Assembly (NCBI GenBank): GCA_934771475.1
Contig: CAKVMD010000008.1
Span: forward strand, 1 to 57,860
Direction of reading: 5' to 3'
Origin: an uncultured Clostridia bacterium
GTDB taxonomy: Bacteria > Bacillota > Clostridia > Christensenellales > UBA1242
DNA length: 57,860 bases
Shown: piece by piece, positions 25,901 through 33,499 of the stretch
How positions within the stretch are numbered: the first letter of the stretch is position 1
Layout of the letters: every line of letters starts with the position of its first letter
Translations under genes and position numbers: made by a program
Notes under the pieces: generated by a model
Told to the model about the DNA's origin: nothing
Seen by the model: only the letters and a program-made list of their open reading frames with translations
The model's database searches: none

Positions 25901-27334
25901 GTTTCACTTTCGCTTACCAAAGAAACCGATTCTCTTACGCAGTATGACCTTACCGTTATGACCGCCAGCGGGAAGAGCGTTGAAACAACAACTGGCAGTG
26001 ATGGCACAATTACATTTGTCATGCCCGCTGAGAACGTTGTGATAAATCTTGAATACTACAAGCGCGTTTATGCTTATGGTACAGGGGCGATTTGTCGTGA
26101 TGGAAACAACGAGTTAAGACCAGGGAAAAACATCACCATTTCTTACACAGCCCAAACTGACTATACCTTTATTGGATGGGTAGCAGGGAGCGAAAATGGC
26201 TCTATAATAGCGCAATCCACATCATTTACTTCAAGTTATGATAAAGGATTAAGAGTTCACAAATTTTATGCTTTAAGTTGTTTGACTGCAAGCATTGTAA
26301 CTGATTATGAAGTTGATGGCCTTATATATACAATTTATCCGGGTACCGGGCGATGCGTTTTAACAAAATGCGACGCTGATGCTTCTAGCATTGAAATTCC
26401 AGAAAGCATTGAATATAATGGTGAAATTTGCTATGTGTTTAAAGTGGAGAACAACGCATTTAAGGGTAAAACAGCACTCAGAGAAGTCAAATTTCCAACT
26501 GGAAAACAATTTTCAATCATTGGTGAATATGCGTTCAGTGAGTCTGGCATAACAAGCGTTGATTTATCTTATGGCTTAACTTCTGTTGGTAAGTATGCAT
26601 TTTATAAATGTCCAAATTTAGTTAATGTAGATTTAAGCAAGGCACAATATGCGTTTACTATAACCGATTATATGTTTGCAAGTTCTTCAAATCTGCAAAA
26701 AGTAAAATTGCCTTATTATGTTACAAGTATTTCTTCAAGAGCGTTTGACAGTTGTACTTCTTTTAAGGGAAATGTGGAGAACAAAAATGGAGAGACTGTC
26801 CTTGATTTAAGAGAATATAAGTTTTTGACTTCAATCGGCGGACAGGTGTTTAATGGATGTTCTCAAATAACAGAGGTTTATTTCCCACTTCAAACTTGCT
26901 CGCTCGGCGACCAAGTTACTGCATCTTGTACATCTCTTGTTAAGGTCGACTATGGCGCTTGTACAGCAAATCAAAGAGGGCTTTCCGCAGTCAAAGATGA
27001 TGTTGCAAATGGTAAAGTTATTAATATTTATATAAGAGAAACTTCTCCTGCAATCAGCAATGCTGCATTCAATGGCGCTTATATTACAAATCTCTATATT
27101 GAAAGTTCTGCGGTTTACGCCCAAATAACAGAGGCTGGTTCGCTTTTATCAACGAGTTGGGGCAACATCTCCGGAAGAATTACAAATATATTTATTAGAA
27201 GCGATATTGTTGATGCTGATACCACAGATGGTGGCGCAACTTACGGAAATACTTACCTTAACGATTCGACTATTTTCAATATTGAAAGAGTAGGCGTTGA
27301 TGGCGTAGAATTTGTTATGTATACAAAAATTTAA
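22961..27334 (+). CDS. Giant surface protein: B-repeats plus BspA-type leucine-rich repeats
   Basis: A 1457-residue protein. Residues 1-125 are Lys/Glu/Ser-rich and cytoplasmic; a single membrane helix (about 126-151, GLIAGIFTAVALLGVGGTVAG) follows, so it is held N-terminus-in without signal cleavage. Outside are about ten InlB B-repeat-like units of some 75 residues, each ending in a F.MPAGN[VI].[VL]YA motif; two neighbours (starting NYSITN and NYTITN) are nearly identical and look recently duplicated. From about 1140 it changes to BspA-type LRR_5 repeats (LREVKFP, GEYAFSESGITSVDLS, GKYAFYKCPNLVNVDLS). Such repeats mediate adhesion to host or other bacteria. AAGGAGG precedes the ATG. Confidence 0.88.
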   Translation: MTEENKNEVKKQPVKNTRSNVDKTVKEKTAPSKAKTASSSKAKSEAKGDMKKGEVSANDKPRTQRSTTKNSGEKEKEVSSGGATTLEMGVMHSEPKEVNEITSENQEVTLEKSDDLIKQKKSKRKVGLIAGIFTAVALLGVGGTVAGVMLVKNKPYSISISTEFPNSVTGEGNTYKIGDMVTLKAEPVVGCIFKGWRLNGEIKSEEMEFSFKLTKALAGNWEAVYERIGYSISVNDGAISVVDALTEAGYQDEIKFSVAEKTGYILNRVYYVVEGESAEHNLTREEHEGWQYKFDMPAGNVEIYADFTAIDYNITNITPNDIQILKQVANYEENISVKVDAKTGYSVKAYFIYELNGQNVESEIELDENLEGTFKMPASDISVEARYTEIWYTVRKSAPANGSFKLEKVRDNNSVEITESDDAVGVKDTLKISEILPATGYSVDEIYYIVTGSDVHYPITLTNGEYLLQGQAQNIEIFVTFKKVDYSLSKQPALNGAFELLKDGHAVEGANYGDEITISITPNIGYKIQKVIVNGTEISAENGQYSFEMPASNVSVEVLFEKELYTITLSEGITDLSQEGGAYYGDSITFKVSSKVGYDLSGVQVKYTLSSDGTQKTITPILDGDTYSFDMPNANVKITAFYVVKNYSITNANVDNIIDLVENANFNDVVSFLVDEKEGYKLSVYYRIENVAEKFPITGTDGSYEFTMPAGNVTVYAVYTAKNYTITNFDSDVIIDLLDNANFNELVSFYVEDKVGYDLSVYYIIENSTEKHSITGIDGSYEFSMPAGNITVYAAYTAKSYKINNKNFDALPDLVGEARFNEEIMFSIYNPDGREYKVYYVIEGSTEEHVLDVNEEMYVFTMPAGNISLYAEIVYSVRTNAEHGTFDVLQDDNKVLGAVAGKELTIANIKADTNYEIDEVYYMANGQKTVINLDESATFIMPEADIEVYVTFKIAYFTFTVSEYGGTVDLSCEKAKGGDEVSLSLTKETDSLTQYDLTVMTASGKSVETTTGSDGTITFVMPAENVVINLEYYKRVYAYGTGAICRDGNNELRPGKNITISYTAQTDYTFIGWVAGSENGSIIAQSTSFTSSYDKGLRVHKFYALSCLTASIVTDYEVDGLIYTIYPGTGRCVLTKCDADASSIEIPESIEYNGEICYVFKVENNAFKGKTALREVKFPTGKQFSIIGEYAFSESGITSVDLSYGLTSVGKYAFYKCPNLVNVDLSKAQYAFTITDYMFASSSNLQKVKLPYYVTSISSRAFDSCTSFKGNVENKNGETVLDLREYKFLTSIGGQVFNGCSQITEVYFPLQTCSLGDQVTASCTSLVKVDYGACTANQRGLSAVKDDVANGKVINIYIRETSPAISNAAFNGAYITNLYIESSAVYAQITEAGSLLSTSWGNISGRITNIFIRSDIVDADTTDGGATYGNTYLNDSTIFNIERVGVDGVEFVMYTKI

Positions 27335-27480
27335 CAAAAATGCTTGAAAATACTTAAAATTTTAATAAAAAACAATAAAAATTAACAAAAATTGTTTTTT
27401 TAATATTAAAAAGTTAGAAATAAAAGAATAGGTGTTTTAAGTAATTTAAATCAAAGAGTTTAAAGCTAGATTTAAAAGAT

Positions 27481-27512
27481 AAAAAAGGCTGACATTATTG
27501 TCAGCCTTTTTT
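27481..27512 (+). terminator. Perfect hairpin terminator
   Basis: AAAAGGCTGACA pairs with TGTCAGCCTTTT around TTAT, with A- and T-runs on the two sides, so it can work in both directions. Confidence 0.9.
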
Positions 27513-27528
27513 AGACACGCAAGAACAA

Positions 27529-27602
27529 CAGGAAGGAGGTGAGTGTTTTCTTGTTTAAAAACCACCAGGTTTACTGGTGGATTTTTATTAAACTGTAAGT
27601 GA
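27529..27602 (+). other. Ideal ribosome site, tiny ORF and hairpin (possible toxin-locus relic)
   Basis: AAGGAGGTGA, a perfect match to the anti-Shine-Dalgarno, is followed at 27543 by GTG opening a 19-codon frame (MFSCLKTTRFTGGFLLNCK) to TGA 27602; an alternative TTG frame also exists. The frame runs through the hairpin CCACCAG/CTGGTGG (27562-27580) followed by ATTTTTATT. A strong ribosome site just before a terminator hairpin recalls small type I toxin loci. Translation is unproven. Confidence 0.35.
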
Positions 27603-27887
27603 GCGGTGGTTTGCGCCAGTAGGGTTATTTTTTTGAGTAGTCGCATTCACATACTATTTTCGATAAATAAGGCGGGCGTGTGAAAATATATGGCGGTGAA
27701 ATTAAAAACAAATTATAGATATTTGAATTTATTTATAATCTTTTTATTTAAAACTCTGTCGTCCTAATTTTATTTATAATTAGTTTTATTTAAAAAATAG
27801 TGTCTTAAAACTTTATTTTAAAGATTTCTAAATAGGCACAATTAGGCGAATTATAAATATAATGTTTTAGAGGGAAAAGGAGGAATT

Positions 27888-28016
27888 ATGCCTTGCAATT
27901 TAAATTTTAATCAATGCAATTTTGGATTGTATTATCCTCGTCCTATCTTTAATTGCGAAAATAGAGTTTTGGGGCTTTTAAATCAAAGTGGAACGGTGGT
28001 TGTAAACCCAACTTAG
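27888..28016 (+). CDS. Small 42-residue protein with strong ribosome site
   Basis: ATG 27888 is preceded by AAAAGGAGGAATT, among the best ribosome sites in the window, with TATAAT at 27858-27863. The product starts MPCNLNFNQCNFGLYYPRP and ends SGTVVVNPT; it has three Cys and many Asn and Tyr, with no membrane helix. An inverted repeat (CCCAACT at 28007, AGTTGGG at 28038) overlaps its stop. I do not recognise the family. Composition resembles short spore-coat or exosporium peptides, which is only a guess. Confidence 0.55.
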   Translation: MPCNLNFNQCNFGLYYPRPIFNCENRVLGLLNQSGTVVVNPT

Positions 28017-28044
28017 TTTAGCGTTTTTAATATTTTTAGTTGGG

Positions 28045-28342
28045 GTGAAAGAGTATAATTTTGTCCACTTTTACTCTTTTGGCTTTTTGTTATGGGGTGA
28101 GGAGTAGCGCGCTAGAAGTTAAATGGCGCTTTTTATCGCAAAATCGCAAATTAACTATCGCAAATGCAACACCATCAAAAATGTTTATAACGCCAGAGAT
28201 ATTGATGATACTAACAAAACATTTAAAACATTATAAAGGTTTCTGCGACAAATATTGGGGCTCGCCTAGTTTTTGTCGTTTTTTGTTGAAAGAAAGAAAA
28301 AGATAAAAAGGTTAAATTTTCGATAATTTTTTTTGAAAATGC
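28045..28342. other. Intergenic stretch without a convincing gene
   Basis: About 300 bases. An 81-codon frame from TTG 28061 has no ribosome site and an unusual composition, so I do not call it. Confidence 0.5.
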
Positions 28343-28372
28343 TTGTAGTTTTTAAAATTTTTAGTATATACT
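28343..28372 (+). promoter_or_regulatory. Promoter of the recO operon
   Basis: TTGTAG (28343-28348), 18 bases, TATACT (28367-28372), just ahead of the AGGAGGG site of the 88-codon gene. Confidence 0.5.
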
Positions 28373-28391
28373 ACTTGTAAGAGGAGGGCTT

Positions 28392-28658
28392 ATGCAAGAG
28401 ATTATCACTATTGAAGATGTTAAAAACGCGTTTTGGGATTGGCAATGCTGGTGGGTTGTGGCTAAGTCCACTGGTGAAATTGAAGATTTGAGAACTATGA
28501 CGCTTGCGGGGCTTACTTATAGCGTTATGTGCGACAAGTTTGTTGCGCAAAATAAAGATATGAGTTTGGATGAAAGAGAAATGTTTGACTCTTTTATACA
28601 AAAATATGAGCAAATGGCTCGTGAAGAAGATGGCGAGTCGATTGAGGCTGAAAGGTAA
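28392..28658 (+). CDS. Hypothetical protein co-transcribed with recO
   Basis: An 88-residue acidic protein that I do not recognise. It starts MQEIITIEDVKNAFWDWQCWW, has a helical middle with SVMCDKFVAQ, and ends in a Glu-rich tail (EEDGESIEAER). There is no signal peptide or membrane helix. GAGGAGGG stands seven bases before ATG, and the stop lies two bases before recO, so the two must be translated from one message. That suggests a link to recombination repair, or simply a shared promoter. Confidence 0.75.
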   Translation: MQEIITIEDVKNAFWDWQCWWVVAKSTGEIEDLRTMTLAGLTYSVMCDKFVAQNKDMSLDEREMFDSFIQKYEQMAREEDGESIEAER

Positions 28659-28660
28659 AA

Positions 28661-29368
28661 ATGGCTAGCACAAAGGTTAGAGGAGTTGTCCTCGGCGGGA
28701 TAAATTATAAAGAAAAAGACAAACTTGTAAAATTGTATACTCTTGAAAAAGGCAAGACGACCGTTACTATGCGTGGCGTGCGAGGGGATAAAGCAAAACT
28801 AAAAATTGCGAAAGAGATTTTTTGTTTTGGTGAGTACATAATCGAAGAGGGTAAAACAAACATTGTTACATCCGTGGATGTGATAGACGGATTTTATCCG
28901 CTTTCAAAAAATATTGAAAAATATTATGAGGCTTGTGCAATTCTTGACATTGTGGACAAGTTTTCAAATGAATCTAATCCTCGCCTTTTTGTAGAGGTTA
29001 TTAAATCATTAAAGGCGCTTGCGTATGATAATTTACCAAAATATTATGTAATTGATAAGTTTTTGCTTGATTTTTTAAACAATATGGGATATTTTTTCAT
29101 GACAGACAAATGTTCCTCTTGTGGAGCAACGCTTTCGGGAAGATATTTAAATCTCGATTTTGGAGAAATTGTTTGCCCATCTTGTAAAACTGCAACTTGC
29201 GTCCAAATAAGTGAGGCGTGCTATGGTGCGTTTAGATTATTAAGTCAAACAGATTACGAAAAACTTGGTTCGGTAAAGTTTGGGGGAATGGGAGAAGTGC
29301 AAGCCTTCAACATACTTGCAAAAGATTATGAGTGGAGAACAGGATATCAAGTCCTAAACATAATTTAA
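28661..29368 (+). CDS. recO: DNA repair protein RecO
   Basis: A 235-residue RecO. The N-terminal OB fold (VRGVVLGGINYKEKDKLVKLYTLEKG) binds single-stranded DNA, the helical middle follows, and a zinc finger is formed by CSSCG (C151, C154) and CPSC (C172, C175). RecO works with RecR to load RecA on SSB-coated gaps. There is no room for a long leader: the ATG lies two bases after the preceding stop, with GAGGCTGAAAGG as a weak ribosome site inside it, so translation is probably coupled. Confidence 0.93.
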   Translation: MASTKVRGVVLGGINYKEKDKLVKLYTLEKGKTTVTMRGVRGDKAKLKIAKEIFCFGEYIIEEGKTNIVTSVDVIDGFYPLSKNIEKYYEACAILDIVDKFSNESNPRLFVEVIKSLKALAYDNLPKYYVIDKFLLDFLNNMGYFFMTDKCSSCGATLSGRYLNLDFGEIVCPSCKTATCVQISEACYGAFRLLSQTDYEKLGSVKFGGMGEVQAFNILAKDYEWRTGYQVLNII

Positions 29369-29383
29369 CAAAAAAAGTGAAAG

Positions 29384-29407
29384 AACGAGAAAAAATCTCG
29401 TTTTTTT
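29384..29407 (+). terminator. Terminator of recO
   Basis: AACGAGA pairs with TCTCGTT around five A, followed by T. Confidence 0.85.
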
Positions 29408-29807
29408 GTGTTTTTAAGCATATTTTTACTTATTTTTTGTGATTTTTCCTCTTTATGCAAGATTTTTGTGCATAATCGCGGAATTTAAATAAGTGAGGAT
29501 TAATTTATTTGAAATTGCAAGGAAAAACAAATTGAAGGGATATTTTGCCTTAGTTTTTGCTTTATTTTATATTTATTCAAATTGTTTTTAAGTGGGTTAA
29601 TTGCGTGCGTGCAATCGGCGAAAATTCGGCAAACAAACGGGGAGACTTTGCACGAAAGTTTGTGCGCATTTATGACGCCTATTATATTAATAAATAAATG
29701 TACTGCAATATTGATTCAATATATAAAGGGCTTTTGCTGGTAAGGCTGGCGCATTTTGTTTTGGAAAAGAGCGTTACAAAAAAAGATAAAAAACTTTTCT
29801 AAAAGCC
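29408..29807. other. Intergenic stretch before the ribosomal operon
   Basis: About 400 bases without a supported gene. It holds AT-rich sequence and a GGTAAGGCTGGCGC word near 29740, but no second clear promoter. Confidence 0.5.
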
Positions 29808-29836
29808 TTGACATATTTTGCGAATTTTGTTATCAT
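29808..29836 (+). promoter_or_regulatory. Main promoter of the S10-spc-alpha operon
   Basis: TTGACA (29808-29813), 17 bases, TATCAT (29831-29836). It is the only strong sigma-A site before the ribosomal cluster. Confidence 0.85.
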
Positions 29837-29842
29837 ATTATC

Positions 29843-30054
29843 GCTGTGAATAATGGGTTGAAACATAAGGTTACTTTGATTACCGGCAATCAAAGAGAAT
29901 TTATGTGGACAAGTTCGTGGCAAAGACCGCGAGCGACTAACCAATAAATCACATTTTTTAATGCTCCACAGCATGACACACTAGGGCGAGTGTACCGTGT
30001 GTTAGGGCAAAATGCGATGGGTTAGAATTGCTATTACAGGAGGTATGTTAATTA
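29843..30054 (+). promoter_or_regulatory. Structured 5' leader of the ribosomal operon
   Basis: A leader of about 210 bases with hairpins CTTTGATT/AATCAAAG (29874-29895), ATGC/GCAT (29961-29974) and ACACAC/GTGTGT (29976-30002), and an AGGAGG site 11 bases before rpsJ. Long structured leaders of ribosomal operons are often bound by one of the encoded proteins. No known leader motif is evident. Confidence 0.5.
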
Positions 30055-30363
30055 ATGGCAACACAAGTTATTAGAATTAAATTGAAGGCCTTTGAACACA
30101 GCCTTATTGATGAAGCTTGCAGAAGAATCATTGATACTGCTGAAAAGTTCGGCGCTAAGGTCGCTGGCCCAATTCCACTTCCAACTGACAGAGAAGTGGT
30201 AACCGTTATCCGTTCACCACACAAATACAAAGATAGTCGTGAACAATTCGAGTCAAGAACTCACAAAAGACTTATTGATATCTACTCACCATCTGCTAAG
30301 GCTGTTGACGCTCTTATGAAGATTGACTTGCCAGCAGGCGTTGATATCAAGATTAAACTATAA
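30055..30363 (+). CDS. rpsJ: 30S ribosomal protein S10
   Basis: 102 residues, the usual length. RIKLKAFEHSLIDEACRRI and the loop GPIPLPTDREVVTVIRSPHK are diagnostic. S10 sits in the head of the 30S subunit and also forms the NusB-NusE antitermination complex. It is first in the cluster; its AGGAGG is 11 bases from ATG, a little far, and an out-of-frame ATG (30044) lies between them. Confidence 0.98.
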   Translation: MATQVIRIKLKAFEHSLIDEACRRIIDTAEKFGAKVAGPIPLPTDREVVTVIRSPHKYKDSREQFESRTHKRLIDIYSPSAKAVDALMKIDLPAGVDIKIKL

Positions 30364-30381
30364 TAGGAGGAAGACATAACA

Positions 30382-31017
30382 ATGAAAAAAGCAATTATTG
30401 GCAAAAAACTTGGAATGACACAAGTCTTCACTCCAGAGGGCGTGGTTATCCCAGTTACAGTTGTTGAGGCAGGTCCATGCCCAGTTGTTCAAATTAAAAA
30501 CAACGATAAAGATGGATATGAAGCAGTTGTTGTTGCATTCGACAAACAAAAGGCTCAAAGAGTAAACAAGCCTATGACAGGTGCTTTCAAAAAAGCCGGT
30601 ATCGATACTTACAGAATTTTGAAAGAACTTAAATTCGACAATGCAAACGAATATACTCTTGGTCAAGAAGTTAAGGCTGACATCTTCGCCGAGGGAGATA
30701 AAGTAGATGTTACTGGCACTACTCGTGGTCGTGGCTTCACTGGTGTTATCCAAAGATGGAATCAACACAGACTTAAAATGACTCACGGTGTTGGCCCTGT
30801 TCATAGAGAAGTCGGATCTATGGGCGCTAACTCAACTCCATCAAGAGTTTTCAAAAACAAGCATATGCCTGGACATTACGGAGTTGAAAGAGTTACTGTT
30901 CAAAACCTTGAAATCGTTAAGGTTGACAGTGAAAGAAACATTCTTCTCGTTAAAGGTTGCATCCCTGGACCTAAGGGTGCGGTTGTAACTATCCGTGAAG
31001 CAGTTAAAGGCAATTAA
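30382..31017 (+). CDS. rplC: 50S ribosomal protein L3
   Basis: 211 residues. The globular start IGKKLGMTQVFTPEGVVIPVTVVEAGPC and the extension GTTRGRGFTGVIQRWN reaching toward the peptidyl transferase centre are typical; the glutamine-bearing loop that is methylated in some bacteria lies in this part. It follows rpsJ by 18 bases, with TAGGAGGAAG before ATG. Confidence 0.98.
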   Translation: MKKAIIGKKLGMTQVFTPEGVVIPVTVVEAGPCPVVQIKNNDKDGYEAVVVAFDKQKAQRVNKPMTGAFKKAGIDTYRILKELKFDNANEYTLGQEVKADIFAEGDKVDVTGTTRGRGFTGVIQRWNQHRLKMTHGVGPVHREVGSMGANSTPSRVFKNKHMPGHYGVERVTVQNLEIVKVDSERNILLVKGCIPGPKGAVVTIREAVKGN

Positions 31018-31028
31018 AGGAGACTAAA

Positions 31029-31655
31029 ATGGCAAAAGTTAAAGTTTTTAATATGCAAGCCCAAGAGGTTGGACAAATTGACCTTGCTGACGAACTCTTT
31101 GGGGTTGATTACAACGAAGCCCTCATTCATGAGGTTGTAGTTGCTTACAACGCTAACCAAAGACAAGGCACTAAATCTGCTCTCACTAGAAGCGAAGTAA
31201 GAGGACACGCCAAAAAACCATGGCGTCAAAAAGGTACTGGTAGAGCTAGACAAGGTTCTACAAAAGGTCCACAATGGACTGGGGGCGGAGTTGTATTTGC
31301 TCCAAAGCCAAGAGATTTCTCTAAAAAGGTTAACAAACAAAAGAAGAGATATGCTCTTTTAAGTGCATTAAGCACAAAACTCGCTCAAAACGAACTTGTT
31401 ATTGTTGACAAATTCGCTTTTGAAAATCCTAAAACCAAAGAGGCTAAGGCATTTGTTGATGCTTTCAAATTCCAAGGTTCAGTTTTAGTTGTTAATGGAG
31501 AAAACGACAAGAACGCTCTTCTTGCAACTGCAAACCTTCCATGCCTCGACATCGAAACTGTTGATTCTTTGAACGCTTATGAAGTTGTTGCAAACAAAAA
31601 CATCGTTCTTACCGAATCTGCAATCAAATCTATTGAGGAGGCATACGCAGAATAA
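31029..31655 (+). CDS. rplD: 50S ribosomal protein L4
   Basis: 208 residues. The exit-tunnel loop with KKPWRQKGTGRARQGSTKGPQWTGGG-type basic sequence (about residues 60-90) is complete; mutations in it give macrolide resistance elsewhere. L4 represses the S10 operon in Escherichia coli, so it is a candidate regulator of the leader at 29843. AAAGGAGAC precedes ATG and its stop overlaps the rplW start by one base. Confidence 0.98.
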   Translation: MAKVKVFNMQAQEVGQIDLADELFGVDYNEALIHEVVVAYNANQRQGTKSALTRSEVRGHAKKPWRQKGTGRARQGSTKGPQWTGGGVVFAPKPRDFSKKVNKQKKRYALLSALSTKLAQNELVIVDKFAFENPKTKEAKAFVDAFKFQGSVLVVNGENDKNALLATANLPCLDIETVDSLNAYEVVANKNIVLTESAIKSIEEAYAE

Positions 31656-31957
31656 TGGAAGCACAAAAAATCATTATAAGACCACTTCTCACTGAGAAAA
31701 GTTATGCTGGAATTCAAAACAAAACTTACACATTTGTTGTAGCAAAGAATGCTGGCAAAATCGAAATTAAAAAAGCCGTTGAAGAACTTTTTGGAGTTCA
31801 AGTGGCAAAAGTTAACACAATCACTGTTAAGGGACACAAAAAGTCTCAAAACACTAAGGCTGGAAGAACAGTTGGAAAAACAAGCGACTTTAAAAAGGCT
31901 ATTGTTACTCTTACTGACGCGTCTAAATCAATCGCATTCTTCGACAGTTTATCTTAA
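31655..31957 (+). CDS. rplW: 50S ribosomal protein L23
   Basis: 100 residues. IIRPLLTEKSYAGIQNKTYTFVV at the start and VKKVNTITVKGHKKSQ-like basic loop (VAKVNTITVKGHKK) are characteristic. L23 borders the exit tunnel and is the docking site for trigger factor and SRP. It starts within the rplD stop (TAATG), with GAGGAGG inside rplD as ribosome site. Confidence 0.97.
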   Translation: MEAQKIIIRPLLTEKSYAGIQNKTYTFVVAKNAGKIEIKKAVEELFGVQVAKVNTITVKGHKKSQNTKAGRTVGKTSDFKKAIVTLTDASKSIAFFDSLS

Positions 31958-31971
31958 TAGGGAGGTAAATA

Positions 31972-32799
31972 ATGGCAATTAGAACACATAGACCAACTTC
32001 TGCTGGAAGAAGATTTTATACTACCTCTTCCTATGAAGAAATTACTAAGAAAACTCCTGAAAAATCACTTCTTGCTAAAAAAGATAAAAACGCTGGAAGA
32101 AATGCTCAGGGAAAAGTTACTGTTAGACACCAAGGCGGTGGAAACAGACAAAAATATCGTATCATTGACTTTAAAAGAAACAAAGACAACATCCCTGCAA
32201 CAGTTGTAGGAATTGAATACGATCCAAACAGAACCGCTTATATCGCACTTTTAAATTACGCAGATGGCGAAAAGAGATACATCATCGCCCCTGTTGAACT
32301 TAAAGATGGCGACATCGTTATGAGTGGAGAAAATGTTGAAATCAAAGTCGGAAACAATCTTCCACTTGCTTCAATCCCAGTTGGTTCACTTGTTCACAAC
32401 ATCGAACTTGAACCTAACAAGGGTGGACAACTTGCTCGTTCAGCAGGTGCAGAAGTTCAACTTATGGCTAAGGAAGGAAAATATGCAACTCTTCGTCTCC
32501 CAAGTGGTGAAATGAGAAAAGTTCTCCTTACTTGCAGAGCAACAGTTGGAACAGTTGGAAACATCGACCATGAACTCGTTTCTCTTGGTAAAGCAGGAAG
32601 AAAGAGACACATGGGTGTTAGACCATCAGTTCGTGGTGTTGCTATGAACCCTAACGACCACAAGCATGGTGGTGGTGAAGGTAAGAGCCCAGTTGGTATG
32701 GCTTCTCCTGTTACTCCATGGAACAAACCTGCTCTTGGATACAAGACAAGAAAGAGAAAAAATCGCTCTAACCGCTTAATGGTTAAGAGAGTTAATTAG
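31972..32799 (+). CDS. rplB: 50S ribosomal protein L2
   Basis: 275 residues, standard. HRPTSAGRRFYT at the start, the RNA-binding core GRNAQGKVTVRHQGGG, and the C-terminal MNPNDHKHGGGEGKSPVG loop with the conserved histidine near the peptidyl transferase centre are all present. GGGAGG lies before ATG. Confidence 0.99.
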   Translation: MAIRTHRPTSAGRRFYTTSSYEEITKKTPEKSLLAKKDKNAGRNAQGKVTVRHQGGGNRQKYRIIDFKRNKDNIPATVVGIEYDPNRTAYIALLNYADGEKRYIIAPVELKDGDIVMSGENVEIKVGNNLPLASIPVGSLVHNIELEPNKGGQLARSAGAEVQLMAKEGKYATLRLPSGEMRKVLLTCRATVGTVGNIDHELVSLGKAGRKRHMGVRPSVRGVAMNPNDHKHGGGEGKSPVGMASPVTPWNKPALGYKTRKRKNRSNRLMVKRVN

Positions 32800-32810
32800 G
32801 AGAGAATAAT

Positions 32811-33098
32811 ATGAACACAAAAACAGTTAAAAAACCTTATGTTCATCCAAGCCTTGTTAAGAAAGTTGCAGAAATGCAGGCTTCTGGGGTTAAAAGACCT
32901 ATTAAGACTTGGTCAAGATCATCTACTATCTATCCTGATTTCGTAGGATTTACATTTGCAGTGCACAATGGTAAAAAACACGTCCCTGTATATTGCACAG
33001 CAGATATGGTAGGACACAAACTTGGAGAGTTCGCTCCAACAAGAACTTACAAGGGACACACTAAAAAGTCGGCAACAGCAACTAAGGCTGGTAAATAG
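32811..33098 (+). CDS. rpsS: 30S ribosomal protein S19
   Basis: 95 residues. VKRPIKTWSRSSTIYPDFVG and VGHKLGEFAPTRTYKGH are the family core. S19 lies at the top of the 30S head and touches S13 and the A-site tRNA. The usual N-terminal RS..KG stretch is replaced by NTKTVKKPYVHPSLVKK. TAGGAGAG precedes ATG. Confidence 0.98.
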   Translation: MNTKTVKKPYVHPSLVKKVAEMQASGVKRPIKTWSRSSTIYPDFVGFTFAVHNGKKHVPVYCTADMVGHKLGEFAPTRTYKGHTKKSATATKAGK

Positions 33099-33107
33099 AG
33101 GTAAACA

Positions 33108-33497
33108 ATGGCTACAAGAACTAGATTAAAGGCAGAAAAAAGAAATTCTGCAAAGAAATATCCTCATGCAGAGGCTAAGTATGTTAGAATTAGTCCTTCT
33201 AAGGTAACATACATTCTTGACCTTGTTCGTGGAAAGAAAGCAGAAGAAGCCGTTGCAATTTTAGAGAATATGCCTGACAAGGGTGCGTTTGAAGCGCTTA
33301 AAGTTCTCAAAAGTGCAATCGCCAATGCTGAAAACAACATGGGCAAAGCTGTTGATACTTTATTCGTTAAAGAAACTTATGTTACAAGCGGACCTCAATT
33401 CAAGAGAATGTCTTGCAGAGCAAAAGGTTCTGGAAATGTTATACTCAAAAAGACTTCACACATCACATTCGTGCTTGATGAAGTGGTAGGAGGCTAA
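33108..33497 (+). CDS. rplV: 50S ribosomal protein L22
   Basis: 129 residues. VRISPSKVTYILDLVRGKKAEEAVAILE and the beta-hairpin ending RMSCRAKGSGNVILKKTSHITFVLDE, which lines the exit tunnel, are complete. A basic N-terminal extension of about 20 residues (TRTRLKAEKRNSAKKYPHAE) precedes the core. The ribosome site is a short GAGG, followed closely by rpsC. Confidence 0.97.
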   Translation: MATRTRLKAEKRNSAKKYPHAEAKYVRISPSKVTYILDLVRGKKAEEAVAILENMPDKGAFEALKVLKSAIANAENNMGKAVDTLFVKETYVTSGPQFKRMSCRAKGSGNVILKKTSHITFVLDEVVGG

Positions 33498-33499
33498 GA

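Noticed and set aside
28061..28306. 81-codon plus-strand ORF from TTG
   Set aside because: No ribosome site, rare start codon, and odd composition; probably chance.
29756..29947. 63-codon ORF before the ribosomal operon
   Set aside because: It covers the operon promoter and leader and has no start signal.
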